Assembly (NCBI RefSeq): GCF_020252395.1
Contig: NZ_JADCDB010000010.1
Location: 1-64,000, forward strand
Origin: Aestuariivirga sp.
GTDB taxonomy: Bacteria > Pseudomonadota > Alphaproteobacteria > Rhizobiales > Aestuariivirgaceae
Reading direction: 5' to 3'
DNA: 64,000 nt
Positions 1 to 8,207 of this stretch are shown one piece after another. The translations under genes and the position numbers were made by a program. Within the stretch, counting starts at the first letter, position 1. Each line of letters begins with the position of its first letter. Below the pieces are notes generated by a model. That model did no database searches. It was not told the origin of the DNA and saw nothing but the letters and a program-made list of their open reading frames with translations.

Positions 1-622
1 CCTCGCCAGCCGCGGGCTGCGCGGCGTCAAGCTGGTCATCGCCGGCGACCACAAGGGCCTGCGGGCAGCGGCGCGCCGGGTCTTCAACGCAACCCACCAG
101 CGCTGCCGGATCCACTGGATGCGGAATGCTCTGGCGCACGCCCCGGCCAAGCAGCGCACCGCCGTCGCGGCGATATTGAAGACCATCTTCGCTCGGGAGA
201 CCAAGGCCGGGGCTGAAGCGCAGTGGAGGATCGTCGCCGATGCCCTTCGCGAGAAGCAGCCCAAGCCCGGCGCCCTGATGGACGCCTCCCGCGACGATGT
301 GCTGGCCTGCATGTCCTTCCCACGCGAGCACTGGCCACAGATCGCGTCGGCAAACCCGCTTAAGCGGGTGAACCGCGAGGTGAAGCGGCGAGCCGACGTC
401 ATCGGCATCTTTCCCAACGACGAGGCCATCGTCCGGCTGGCCGGCGCACTGATGCCGGAGACCAATGACGAATGGACCGTGGCCCGGCCTTACATGTCAC
501 TTGAAACGCTCGCCCGCATCACCGGGAATACAAACGTCAGGCTGCCCGCCGTGGCCGCCTGATCAAGCTCGGACCTCTTCGAAGGCCGGCGCTCTTACAC
601 CACGCCGTGGGACACTATCTTC
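1..622 (+). mobile_element. Right-hand part of an IS256-family insertion sequence
   Basis: The window opens inside a Mutator/IS256-type transposase gene. About 30 bases after its stop is a stretch (gctcttacaccacgccgtgg..., about 591-622) resembling the terminal sequence of alphaproteobacterial IS256-family elements, which commonly carry a 'CTTACACCACG...GGGACA' end. The exact outer end and the target duplication cannot be set, because the left end lies outside the window. The element abuts the 3' end of the decarboxylase gene at 635 without obviously damaging it. Confidence 0.6.
2..562 (+). CDS. IS256-family transposase, C-terminal part (cut by window edge)
   Basis: Reading frame 2 is open from the first base, so the protein runs in from outside; the track's start at 119 is internal. 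The visible 186 residues match the C-terminal half of Mutator/IS256 transposases: an 'AGDHKGL' segment carrying the second catalytic Asp, the 'QRCRIHWMRNAL' motif, then 'SANPLKRVNREVKRR', 'VIGIFPND', 'NDEWTVARPYMSLETL'. Relatives usually read 'NPLERLN..IKRR', where the Glu is the third member of the DDE triad as far as I recall. Here it is Lys (codon aag, one transition from gag), so this copy may be inactive. The family assignment is secure; inactivity is inference. Confidence 0.85.
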   Translation, partial: LASRGLRGVKLVIAGDHKGLRAAARRVFNATHQRCRIHWMRNALAHAPAKQRTAVAAILKTIFARETKAGAEAQWRIVADALREKQPKPGALMDASRDDVLACMSFPREHWPQIASANPLKRVNREVKRRADVIGIFPNDEAIVRLAGALMPETNDEWTVARPYMSLETLARITGNTNVRLPAVAA

Positions 623-634
623 TTAATCTCCGCC

Positions 635-1831
635 TCACCCGTTGAACACCTCCGCCACCGGCACCACTGCGTGGCCGCCATAGCCGTTGAACCTGGTCGA
701 GGTTGCGATGCCGTAGGCGCCGAGTGTGCCGAATTCGATAAAGTCCTCGTCACGGATGCCGGCTGGCAAGTCAAGCTTGGCCGGCAGAACGTCGAGGGGG
801 TCGCAGGTGGGGCCGAAGACTTTCCACGGCTTGGTGGGGCCTTCCAGCACCTTGCCGCCGCGGATAACGCGGCAGGGCGGCTGCAGCTCCGGCGCCTGCA
901 TGAACTCCATGAGGCCGCCATAGATGCCGTCATTGAGGAAAATGTCGTCGCCGTCCGAGCACACCAGCTTGACGCGCGTCAGCAGCGACATGCAATTGGC
1001 GGCGAGGCCGCGGCCCGGCTCGCATTCGAGCGCCGGTTCCATGCCCTTGCCGAAACAGCGGGTGGTGGCTCCGGCAATGAGCGTGAAGAAATTGTCGAGC
1101 AATGCGGGTTTGCTCAGCGGATAGCTAGCTGGGAAGCCCCCACCCACATTGAGCTTGCCGATCTGCACGCCCGATGCCTTGGCGATGCGGTGCGCGGCCT
1201 CGATGTGGCGGACATAGACATTGGGATCGCGCGACTGCGAACCGGGGTGGAAGGTCATGACGGGAACATAGCCGCGGCGCTGGATGTCCTGCAGCAGGCC
1301 GGCGGCAATGTGCTCGGGCGCCCCGAACTTGGTGGAAAAGTCATGCGCGGAGGAGGCACGGTCGCGCGGCAGCACGAAGCGCACCGCCAGTTCGACCGAA
1401 CGGTCGTCGCCCACGATGGCCGCGATCTTGGCCACTTCCTCGCGCGCATCCACGGCGAAGCGGCGGCAGCCATAGCGGCTATAGGCGTTGAGGATCTCGC
1501 GGCGCGACTTGACGGGGTTATGGTAGTGGAAATGGGCCGACGGCTGGATCGCATGGACCAGCGCCATCTCCTGAACCGACGCAACGTCCCAGTGGGTGAG
1601 GCCCGCCTCGTCCAGCGCGGCAACGACCTCGCGGGAGGGATTGGACTTGACGGCGAAGCTGACGGCGCCAGGAAAGCCCGCAGTGAATAGCGCAAGCCTG
1701 GCCTTGAGGCGCTCGGCGCTGAAGCAGAAGACGGCCTCTTCCGGCTGCATGACCGCGGCCACCGCCGCGGCATCGGCGTAAGTGGGGCCGGGCACCACGT
1801 TCAGGGCAATGCTTGCAGCAGTCTTGGCCAT
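635..1831 (-). CDS. Ornithine/lysine decarboxylase, PLP fold type III
   Basis: Cytosolic PLP enzyme predicted to decarboxylate ornithine and/or lysine to putrescine or cadaverine. Of 398 residues, 'FAVKSN' holds the PLP-binding Lys at about 62, 'HPGSQ' sits near 197, a Gly-rich 'VGGGFP' near 232 contacts the phosphate, 'EPGRG' lies near 275, and 'CDPLD' holds the catalytic Cys at about 343 (the ornithine decarboxylase 'CDSxD' position, with Ser replaced by Pro). The length matches short bacterial ODC/LODC proteins. Diaminopimelate and arginine decarboxylases are longer or lack this Cys context. It diverges from an Lrp-type regulator that may control it. The window also holds a polyamine-type ABC importer and polyamine oxidation candidates. 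Ornithine versus lysine preference cannot be read from sequence. Confidence 0.85.
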   Translation of the reverse strand: MAKTAASIALNVVPGPTYADAAAVAAVMQPEEAVFCFSAERLKARLALFTAGFPGAVSFAVKSNPSREVVAALDEAGLTHWDVASVQEMALVHAIQPSAHFHYHNPVKSRREILNAYSRYGCRRFAVDAREEVAKIAAIVGDDRSVELAVRFVLPRDRASSAHDFSTKFGAPEHIAAGLLQDIQRRGYVPVMTFHPGSQSRDPNVYVRHIEAAHRIAKASGVQIGKLNVGGGFPASYPLSKPALLDNFFTLIAGATTRCFGKGMEPALECEPGRGLAANCMSLLTRVKLVCSDGDDIFLNDGIYGGLMEFMQAPELQPPCRVIRGGKVLEGPTKPWKVFGPTCDPLDVLPAKLDLPAGIRDEDFIEFGTLGAYGIATSTRFNGYGGHAVVPVAEVFNG

Positions 1832-1930
1832 CGAAACCTCCGACAGAACAGGGGAAAACGTGAGCGCAACAGATAACTTGCGGTGTCGTTGGTTTACACA
1901 CGGCGTTGTGCTGAATTATGACGGGTGAGT

Positions 1931-1957
1931 CGTCATTCCGACGAGAGCGGGCCTCAT
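1931..1957. repeat. Degenerate GCGAAAGC-type palindromic repeat, copy a
   Basis: The stretch cgtcattccgacgagagcgg... resembles the dispersed 'CGTCATCCCGGCGAAAGCCGGGATG' palindrome common in Rhizobiales intergenic DNA. Related copies occur near 5366, 23001, 38228 and 43493. This copy sits in the gap between the divergent decarboxylase and Lrp genes and ends a few bases before the Lrp start codon, so it occupies the place of the leader and ribosome site. Confidence 0.45.
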
Positions 1958-1964
1958 ATCGCCG

Positions 1965-2402
1965 ATGGTACAGATCACCCCCAAGGATGAGGAGCTGATT
2001 GCCCTGCTGAAGGTCGATTCGCGCGAGCCTGTGGCGTCGCTCGCCCGCAAGCTGGGCCTGTCGCGCACCACGGTGCAGGACCGGCTGAAGCGGCTGGAGG
2101 AGACGGGCGTCATTGCCGCCTATTCGATCCGCCTGTCACGCGAGCTGGACCAGGGTGGCATGCGAGCCTTCGTCACCTTTTCGGTGGAGCCGCGGCGGCA
2201 GATCGAGGTGGGGCGCCAGCTCGCCAGGTTTCCGCAGATCGAGACCTTGCACACGCTCAGCGGAAAATTCGACCTGATCGCGCAGGTCAAGACCGGGTCA
2301 TCCGAGGCCATGGACAAGCTGATTGACGAGATCGGCCAGATCCCCGGCATCACGCGGATCGAAACCTCGGTCATCTTGTCGACAAAGCTTGATCGCAGAT
2401 AG
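1965..2402 (+). CDS. Lrp/AsnC-family transcriptional regulator
   Basis: A 145-residue DNA-binding regulator. Residues 5-60 form the AsnC winged helix-turn-helix ('VASLARKLGLSRTTVQDRLKRLEETGVI'), and residues 65-140 form the RAM/AsnC ligand-binding domain with the usual 'GKFDLIAQV' and 'PGITRIETSVILS' strands. The length is typical. Members sense amino acids or their products and often control the gene they diverge from, here the ornithine/lysine-type decarboxylase. There is no clear Shine-Dalgarno before the ATG; a palindromic repeat lies immediately upstream. Target and effector are inference. Confidence 0.9.
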   Translation: MVQITPKDEELIALLKVDSREPVASLARKLGLSRTTVQDRLKRLEETGVIAAYSIRLSRELDQGGMRAFVTFSVEPRRQIEVGRQLARFPQIETLHTLSGKFDLIAQVKTGSSEAMDKLIDEIGQIPGITRIETSVILSTKLDRR

Positions 2403-2429
2403 GGCGCTGAAAGCGCCACAAGGAGTCAC

Positions 2430-3839
2430 ATGCGTTTCGTTCCCGTCATCGCTTCCGCCCTTATGCTGGTGCTCGGCGGTCCGCTTGCCCAGGCCGCCAG
2501 CAAGGCCGTGCCGGCGTCCGCCGCCGCGGTGCAGCTGAGTTTCGCGCCGGTCGTCAAGACCACCGCCCCCGCCGTGGTCAATGTCTATTCGCAGCGCAAG
2601 CTGGTGGAAGACCAGGGCGGCAACGGCTTCATGCAGGACCCGTTCTTCCGCCGCTTCTTCGGCGATGGCGGCAGCTTCGGCCGCCCGCGCGAGCGCGTTG
2701 CCAATTCGCTGGGCTCCGGCGTGATCGTCGATCCGAATGGGCTGATCGTCACCAACAACCACGTGATCGCCAATGCGACCGACATCAAGGTGGCGCTCGC
2801 TGACAAGCGCGAATTCGAGGCCAAGGTCCTGATCGCCGACGAGCGCACCGACCTTGCCGTGCTGAAGATCGAGGTGCCGGACGAGCTGCTGCCGGCCCTG
2901 GCGTTGGCCGATTCCGATGCACTCGAAGTGGGCGACCTGGTTCTTGCCATCGGCAATCCCTTCGGTGTCGGCCAGACTGTGACGAGCGGCATCATCTCGG
3001 CGCTGGCGCGCACGCGGGTGGGCGTGAGCGACTACCAGTTCTTCATCCAGACTGACGCCGCCATCAACCCGGGCAATTCGGGCGGTGCGCTGGTCAACAT
3101 GCGGGGTGAACTGGTGGGCATCAACACGGCAATCTTCTCGCGCTCGGGCGGGTCCATCGGCATCGGCTTTGCAATCCCCACCAACATGGTAAAGACAGTG
3201 GTGGCCACCGCCGAGAACGGCGGGGTGGCCATCAAGCGCCCCTGGCTCGGCGCCGAGCTGCAGGATGTCTCGCCCGACATCGCCACGTCTCTCGGCATGG
3301 CGCGGCCGGAGGGCGCGCTGATCGTCAGCCTGCACCCCGACAGCCCGCTCGCAAAGGCAGGCCTCAAGCGCGGCGACATCGTGCTGGCGCTGGAGGGAAA
3401 GCCCGTAGAGACCGCGCAGGAACTCGGTTACCGCGCCGCCACGGCCTCGATCGGCGCCACCATCATCGTCGAATACCGGCGCAAGGGCGACCGCAAGGAA
3501 ACCCAGGTCACGATGATCGCCGCGCCCGAAACGGTGAAGCGCGACGACACGGCGATCGGAGGTGCAAATCCGTTCACCGGCGCCACCGTGGCCAATCTTT
3601 CTCCTGCCGTCGCGGATGAGCTGGGCCTGCCGGCCGATGCCGAAGGCGTGGTTGTCACCAAGATCGACACGGCGCCGGCGCTGCGTTTCTTCAAGCGGGG
3701 CGACATCGTGCTGGAGGTGAATGGCGCCAAGATCGACAGTGTCGGCGCGCTCAACGCCGCCCTGGCGGATGACAGCAACCTGTGGCGCATTGCCATCAAC
3801 CGCGGCGGCCGGGTGGTGAAAATGGCCATCGGCGGCTGA
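2430..3839 (+). CDS. degP: Periplasmic HtrA/DegP-family serine protease with two PDZ domains
   Basis: Envelope quality-control protease/chaperone that degrades misfolded exported proteins. It has a Sec signal peptide (residues 1-22, 'ALMLVLGGPLAQA'), a trypsin-like domain with the triad His111 ('NNHVI'), Asp141 ('RTDLAVLKI') and Ser217 ('NPGNSGG'), then two PDZ domains at roughly 265-355 and 380-465. At 469 residues it has the usual Do/DegQ length. A strong AAGGAG site precedes the ATG. Its stop overlaps the start of rarA (TGATG), so the two are probably co-transcribed. Confidence 0.95.
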   Translation: MRFVPVIASALMLVLGGPLAQAASKAVPASAAAVQLSFAPVVKTTAPAVVNVYSQRKLVEDQGGNGFMQDPFFRRFFGDGGSFGRPRERVANSLGSGVIVDPNGLIVTNNHVIANATDIKVALADKREFEAKVLIADERTDLAVLKIEVPDELLPALALADSDALEVGDLVLAIGNPFGVGQTVTSGIISALARTRVGVSDYQFFIQTDAAINPGNSGGALVNMRGELVGINTAIFSRSGGSIGIGFAIPTNMVKTVVATAENGGVAIKRPWLGAELQDVSPDIATSLGMARPEGALIVSLHPDSPLAKAGLKRGDIVLALEGKPVETAQELGYRAATASIGATIIVEYRRKGDRKETQVTMIAAPETVKRDDTAIGGANPFTGATVANLSPAVADELGLPADAEGVVVTKIDTAPALRFFKRGDIVLEVNGAKIDSVGALNAALADDSNLWRIAINRGGRVVKMAIGG

Positions 3840-5149
3840 TGACGAACCTCTTCGACTCCGCCGGCCCCGGCAAGGACGCACCCCGCCCCCTGGCGGACCG
3901 GCTGCGCCCGCAGAAGCTGGCAGATGTCGTGGGGCAGGACCATCTGGTGGGACCCGGCGGGGTGATCACAAAGATGCTGGCCGCGGGCCGCATCCCCTCC
4001 ATCATACTGTGGGGGCCGCCCGGCACGGGGAAGACGACCGTCGCGCGGCTCCTCGCCGGCGAGACGGGGCTGGCCTTCATGCAGATCTCGGCGATCTTCT
4101 CCGGCGTCGCGGATTTGAAGAAGGTCTTCGAGCAGGCGCGCATCCGGCGGGAGCAGGGGCGGGGCACGCTCCTGTTCGTCGATGAAATCCACCGCTTCAA
4201 CAAGTCTCAGCAGGATTCATTTCTTCCTTATGCCGAGGACGGCACCATCATCCTCGTCGGCGCCACGACGGAGAACCCGAGCTTCGAGTTGAACGGCGCT
4301 TTGCTCTCCCGCGCCCGGGTGCTGGTGCTGAACCGGCTGGACAATGACGCGATGCAGGCGCTGATCCGCCGTGCGGAAATGTTCGAACGCCGCCCGCTCC
4401 CCGCCGATCCTGCCGCGCGCGAGGCGATGACCGGCATGGCCGATGGCGACGGGCGCTATTTGCTCAACATGCTGGAGGCAGTGTTCGCCGCCGTGCCGGA
4501 AGACGGCGAGGCGCTGAACCCGGAGGCGCTGGCGCGCACCTTGCAGAAGCGCATGCCGCTCTATGACAAGGCGGCGGACGGTCACTACAATCTGATCTCG
4601 GCGCTGCACAAGTCGGTTCGTGGATCGGACCCTGATGCGGCCCTCTATTATCTCGCCCGCATGCTGACAGCGGGGGAGGACCCGCTCTTCATCGTGCGCC
4701 GCGTGGTGCGGATGGCGATCGAGGACGTGGGGCTCGCAGACCCCGAGGCCGTTCACCAGGCGCTGGCAGCAAAGGAGGCCTATGACTTCCTCGGCAGCCC
4801 CGAAGGCGAACTGGCGATCGCACAGGCAGTTGTCTATGTGGCGACGGCGCCCAAGTCGAATGCCGTCTACAATGGTTACAAGACGGCAACGGAACGGGCC
4901 AGGCAAACGGGCTCCCTGATGCCGCCCAAGATCATCCTCAACGCGCCGACCAAGCTGATGAAAGCTCAAGAGTATGGCGCGGGCTACCGCTATGACCACG
5001 ACCAGCCGGATGCCTTCTCCGGGCAGAACTATTTCCCGGATGTGCTTGGGCGGGAGAAATACTATGACCCCGTGGAGCGCGGCTTCGAGCGCGAGGTGAA
5101 GCGCCGGCTGGACTATTGGGCGAAGCTCCGGAAGGAGCGGGGCGGCTAG
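3839..5149 (+). CDS. rarA: Replication-associated recombination protein A (RarA/MgsA), AAA+ ATPase
   Basis: Clamp-loader-like AAA+ ATPase acting at stalled replication forks. The chosen ATG overlaps the htrA stop; the longer track ORF reads upstream through htrA in another frame. Of 436 residues, Walker A 'GPPGTGKTT' is at 59-67 and Walker B 'LLFVDEIHRFNKSQQD' near 107, followed by sensor 'GATTENPSFELN' and the C-terminal tetramerisation region with 'NLISALHKSVRGSDPDAALYYLARM' signature pieces. The length and motifs match E. coli RarA. The htrA-rarA order is known from other alphaproteobacteria. Confidence 0.95.
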   Translation: MTNLFDSAGPGKDAPRPLADRLRPQKLADVVGQDHLVGPGGVITKMLAAGRIPSIILWGPPGTGKTTVARLLAGETGLAFMQISAIFSGVADLKKVFEQARIRREQGRGTLLFVDEIHRFNKSQQDSFLPYAEDGTIILVGATTENPSFELNGALLSRARVLVLNRLDNDAMQALIRRAEMFERRPLPADPAAREAMTGMADGDGRYLLNMLEAVFAAVPEDGEALNPEALARTLQKRMPLYDKAADGHYNLISALHKSVRGSDPDAALYYLARMLTAGEDPLFIVRRVVRMAIEDVGLADPEAVHQALAAKEAYDFLGSPEGELAIAQAVVYVATAPKSNAVYNGYKTATERARQTGSLMPPKIILNAPTKLMKAQEYGAGYRYDHDQPDAFSGQNYFPDVLGREKYYDPVERGFEREVKRRLDYWAKLRKERGG

Positions 5150-5429
5150 CGGCGTTTCCCTCCGCCTTGTGGGCAGGGATTAAGAGTGGGGATCCCCGGG
5201 CTTAGGTCTTCGAAAACTGGACTCTGTTCAACCGGCGACATACCCTCGGGGCTCCCTTCCCCCTCCCTCCCGCCACGAGGGGGATGGGAACCCTCGTGGA
5301 TTCACTTGACTGCCCGATGCTTTTGAGTAGCGGAAGAAGCCATGAAGGCGTTCCCGGCTAAGCTCGATGCCAGCTTTCGCTGGCATAACGGCTTGGAGTG
5401 GGGTTAGTCTCTGCATTAACTTCGAGGGC
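5150..5429. other. Intergenic stretch with two hairpins, no gene seen
   Basis: About 280 bases between rarA and the CodA-like gene. It contains a 9-bp perfect inverted repeat (ccacgaggg / ccctcgtgg, 5273-5281 and 5291-5299) without a T-run, and the palindromic repeat at 5366-5391. Short frames here are shadows or lack a ribosome site. The promoter of the deaminase gene presumably lies here, but I cannot point to a convincing -35/-10 pair. Confidence 0.6.
5366..5391. repeat. Palindromic repeat, copy b, perfect 8-bp stem
   Basis: atgccagc-tttc-gctggcat (5367-5386) is a perfect 8-bp hairpin with a 4-base loop, followed by aacgg. Read on the minus strand it gives the 'ATGCCAGCGAAAGCTGGCAT' form of the dispersed alphaproteobacterial palindrome. 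It lies about 40 bases upstream of the deaminase start. Confidence 0.6.
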
Positions 5430-6713
5430 ATGATGATCGATCTGCTGATAAGAAACGCGGTTCTGCCCGATGGGCGCCAGGTGGATATTGCCTGCGTGGG
5501 TGGCAAGATCGCGGAGGTCTCGCCATCGATCACGGCTGAAGCGCGCGGCGCCATTGATGCGAAGGGCTATCTCGTGTCGCCGCCCTTCATCGACGCACAT
5601 TTCCACATGGATGCGACGCTGTCGCTCGGGCTTCCGCGCTACAACCAGTCCGGCACGCTGCTCGAGGGCATCAGGTTGTGGGGCGAGCTGAAGCCGCTGC
5701 TGACGCATGAGGCGGTGATCGAGCGCGCCATGCGTTATTGCGACCTCGCGGCGAGCCAAGGCCTGCTCGCCATCCGCACCCATGTGGATGTCTGCGATGA
5801 CCGGCTGCTCTGCGTCGAGGCGCTGCTCGAAGTCCGGAAGCGCATCAAGCCCTATATCGACCTGCAGCTCGTGGCCTTCCCGCAGGATGGCTTCTACCGC
5901 GATCCTCATGCGAAGAAGAACCTGCTGCGGGCACTCGACATGGGCGTCGATGTCGTCGGCGGCATTCCGCATGGCGAGCGCACCATGGCCGATGGTGCGC
6001 GCAGCATGGCCGAACTGTGTGAGATCGCGGCGGCGCGCGGGCTCCTCGTCGACATTCACTGTGACGAGACGGACGATCCGCTGTCGCGCCACGTCGAGGC
6101 GCTCGTCTACGAGACGCAGCGGCTGGGGCTGCAGGGGCGCGTGGCCGGCTCGCACCTCACCTCCATGCATTCGATGGACAATTACTATGCCTCGAAGCTG
6201 ATCGGGCTGATGGCGGAGGCAGAGCTCCATGCAACGCCCAACCCGCTCATCAACATCACGCTGCAGGGCCGCCACGACACCTACCCCAAGCGCCGCGGCA
6301 TGACGCGCGTGCCGGAGCTGCGCGCGGCAGGGATCAATATCTCCTTCGGGCATGATTGCGTGATGGATCCGTGGTATCCCCTCGGCCAGGGCGACATGCT
6401 GGAGGCGGCCTCCATGGGCATCCATGTGGGGTTGATGACGAGCCCGGAGCAGATGCGCTGGGCTTTCGATGCGGTGACGGTGAACCCGGCCAAGGCGCTG
6501 CACCTCGAAGGCTATGGCCTCGAGAAGGGCTGCAACGCGGATTTCGTGGTGCTGCAGGCAAAGACCCCCGTGGAGGCGCTGCGGCTCAAGGCCAACCGGC
6601 TGAAGGTTGTGAAGGGCGGCAAGGTGATCGCCGAAACGCCGGAGCGGGTGAGCACGCTGCATCTCGATGGACGGCCGGGCACGGTGAACGGGGCGGATTA
6701 CGCGCCGAAGTGA
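5430..6713 (+). CDS. CodA-like cytosine deaminase / amidohydrolase
   Basis: Zn/Fe-dependent amidohydrolase of the cytosine deaminase family, predicted to deaminate cytosine or a related pyrimidine or triazine. Of 427 residues, the metal-binding 'DAHFHMD' is at about 56-62, 'DIHCDETDD' (metal His and catalytic Glu) near 207, 'GSHLTSMHSM' near 240, and 'FGHDCVMDPWYPLGQGDML' holds the metal Asp. These segments line up with E. coli CodA ('HCDEIDDEQSR', 'GHDDVFDPWYPLG'). ATG 5430 and ATG 5433 are adjacent; 5433 is slightly better spaced from GAGGG. The longer track start (5367) lies in a repeat. It neighbours RutR, a putative pyrimidine importer and dihydropyrimidinase, so cytosine to uracil is a sensible role. 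The substrate is inferred. Confidence 0.85.
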   Translation: MMIDLLIRNAVLPDGRQVDIACVGGKIAEVSPSITAEARGAIDAKGYLVSPPFIDAHFHMDATLSLGLPRYNQSGTLLEGIRLWGELKPLLTHEAVIERAMRYCDLAASQGLLAIRTHVDVCDDRLLCVEALLEVRKRIKPYIDLQLVAFPQDGFYRDPHAKKNLLRALDMGVDVVGGIPHGERTMADGARSMAELCEIAAARGLLVDIHCDETDDPLSRHVEALVYETQRLGLQGRVAGSHLTSMHSMDNYYASKLIGLMAEAELHATPNPLINITLQGRHDTYPKRRGMTRVPELRAAGINISFGHDCVMDPWYPLGQGDMLEAASMGIHVGLMTSPEQMRWAFDAVTVNPAKALHLEGYGLEKGCNADFVVLQAKTPVEALRLKANRLKVVKGGKVIAETPERVSTLHLDGRPGTVNGADYAPK

Positions 6714-6718
6714 CGGAC

Positions 6719-7345
6719 TTAACGGCGCGGCTGCAACCCCTCCACGAACAGCCGGGTCAACGTTTCCTCGGCCTTGTCCATCAGGTCCGGCGGGTTGCCG
6801 GTGACGGCGCTCACCTGAGCGTCGAAATCGGCGTAGTGTTGGGTGGTGGCCCAGATGGCGAAGATCAGGTGGTGGGGGTCGACAGCGTTGAGCCGGCCTT
6901 GCGTGATCCAGCCCTGGATGATGGCGGCCTTCTCGTCCACCAGGTCCTTCAGCGGGCCCTTGAGATAGGCGCCGATGGCGGTTGCCCCGTGCAGGATCTC
7001 GTTGGCGAAGAGGCGCGAGGCCTTTGGGTTGTCGCGGGAGAGGCGGATCTTGGCGCGGATGTAGCAGGTGATTTCCGCGATCGGCTCGCCGGCGGCATCG
7101 AGGCTGCGCAAGGGCTCCAGCCAGTCGTGCAATGTGTGCTCCAGCACGGCGACGTAGATGTCTTCCTTACGGCGGAAATAATAGAGCAGATTGGGCTTGG
7201 ACAGGCCGCAGCGGGTGGCGATCTGGTCCACCGTGGCGCCGCGGAAGCCGTAAGCCGAGAACACTTCCAGCGCGGCTTTGAGGATCAGCTCCTCGTTCTG
7301 GGCCTGGATGCGGGTTTTCCGGGTGATTGCCGTGGCTTCTCCCAT
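6719..7345 (-). CDS. rutR: RutR-like TetR-family regulator of pyrimidine metabolism
   Basis: A 208-residue TetR-family repressor. The N-terminal helix-turn-helix 'IATRCGLSKPNLLYYFRRKE' is followed by a ligand domain that tracks E. coli RutR closely: 'SRDNPKASRLFANEIL', 'DEKAAIIQGWITQGRL', 'DPHHLIFAIWATTQHYADF'. RutR binds uracil or thymine and controls pyrimidine catabolism. The gene diverges from an ABC importer operon, and a near-perfect RutR box lies in the 85-base gap. It converges on the CodA-like gene with 5 bases between the stops. Orthology to RutR is strong on motif grounds; the effector is by analogy. Confidence 0.9.
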   Translation of the reverse strand: MGEATAITRKTRIQAQNEELILKAALEVFSAYGFRGATVDQIATRCGLSKPNLLYYFRRKEDIYVAVLEHTLHDWLEPLRSLDAAGEPIAEITCYIRAKIRLSRDNPKASRLFANEILHGATAIGAYLKGPLKDLVDEKAAIIQGWITQGRLNAVDPHHLIFAIWATTQHYADFDAQVSAVTGNPPDLMDKAEETLTRLFVEGLQPRR

Positions 7346-7364
7346 GTCAACACCTTGTTAATTC

Positions 7365-7380
7365 TTGATCACTTGGTCAA
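7365..7380. promoter_or_regulatory. RutR-type operator TTGATCACTTGGTCAA
   Basis: The sequence ttgatcacttggtcaa matches the E. coli RutR consensus TTGACCAnnTGGTCAA at 13 of 14 defined bases. It lies 20 bases upstream of the rutR start and about 50 bases upstream of the importer ATPase start, so it could control both genes. The box is directly visible; binding is inferred. Confidence 0.8.
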
Positions 7381-7430
7381 GAGCGGTTAGCCTTCGCACA
7401 AGCAACAATAAACCTGAGGGAGGAGCGGAG

Positions 7431-8207
7431 TTGGCGGGGCCCGTGATTTCGGCACGCGAGCTGAGCCTCGTTTTCCAGACGGCGGACGCGCCGGTCTATG
7501 CGCTGTCCAAGGTCAATCTGGAGGTGGAGGACGGCGATTTCGTCTCCTTCATCGGCCCCTCGGGCTGCGGCAAGACCACGCTGCTGCGCGTCATCGCCGA
7601 TCTTGAGCAGGCCACCTCCGGCTCCATCACCGTCAATGGCATGACCCCGCAGGAGGCACGGCTTAAGCGCGCCTATGGCTATGTGTTCCAAGCGCCCGCC
7701 CTTTATCCCTGGCGCACGGTGGAGCGCAATGTCGGGCTGCCGCTGGAGATCATGGGCCTCGACCACGCGGTCGAGCGCATTGCGCGGAACCTTGAACTCG
7801 TGAACCTCAAGGGCTTCGAGAAGAAGTTCCCCTGGCAGTTGTCGGGCGGCATGCAGCAGCGCGTCTCCATCGCCCGCGCGCTGGCCTTCGACCCCAAGCT
7901 GCTGCTGATGGACGAGCCCTTCGGCGCGCTCGACGAGATCGTGCGCGACAAGCTGAACCAGCAGCTGCTCGAACTCTGGGACCGCACCAAGAAGACCGTG
8001 GTCTTCGTCACCCATTCCATTCCGGAAGCCGTGTTCCTCTCGACGAAGATCGTGGTGATGAGCCCGCGCCCCGGCCGCATCATCGACGTGATCGAAACCA
8101 ACCTGCCGGGGAACCGCACGCTGGACATTCGCGAGACGCCAGAATTCCTCGCCCTTGCGCACCGCGTGCGCGAGGGGCTGAAGGCCGGGCATTCCTATGA
8201 GGACTGA
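7431..8207 (+). CDS. ABC transporter ATP-binding protein (nitrate/taurine/HMP-type), putative pyrimidine importer
   Basis: Cytoplasmic ATPase of an importer of the SsuB/ThiZ/RutR-linked class. TTG 7431 is chosen because GGGAGGAG lies 6-7 bases upstream; the ATG at 7365 lies in the RutR box. GTG 7443 is an alternative. Of 258 residues, it shows Walker A 'GPSGCGKTT', Q-loop 'YVFQAPALYPW', signature 'LSGGMQQR', Walker B 'LLLMDEPFGALDE' and H-loop 'VTHSIPEA', all canonical. It is followed at once by two permeases and a binding protein. The RutR box and flanking pyrimidine enzymes suggest a pyrimidine or close analogue as cargo. Confidence 0.88.
   Translation: MAGPVISARELSLVFQTADAPVYALSKVNLEVEDGDFVSFIGPSGCGKTTLLRVIADLEQATSGSITVNGMTPQEARLKRAYGYVFQAPALYPWRTVERNVGLPLEIMGLDHAVERIARNLELVNLKGFEKKFPWQLSGGMQQRVSIARALAFDPKLLLMDEPFGALDEIVRDKLNQQLLELWDRTKKTVVFVTHSIPEAVFLSTKIVVMSPRPGRIIDVIETNLPGNRTLDIRETPEFLALAHRVREGLKAGHSYED

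Noticed and set aside
2298-3881. 527-residue minus-strand ORF
   Set aside because: Antisense to the HtrA gene with its intact catalytic triad.
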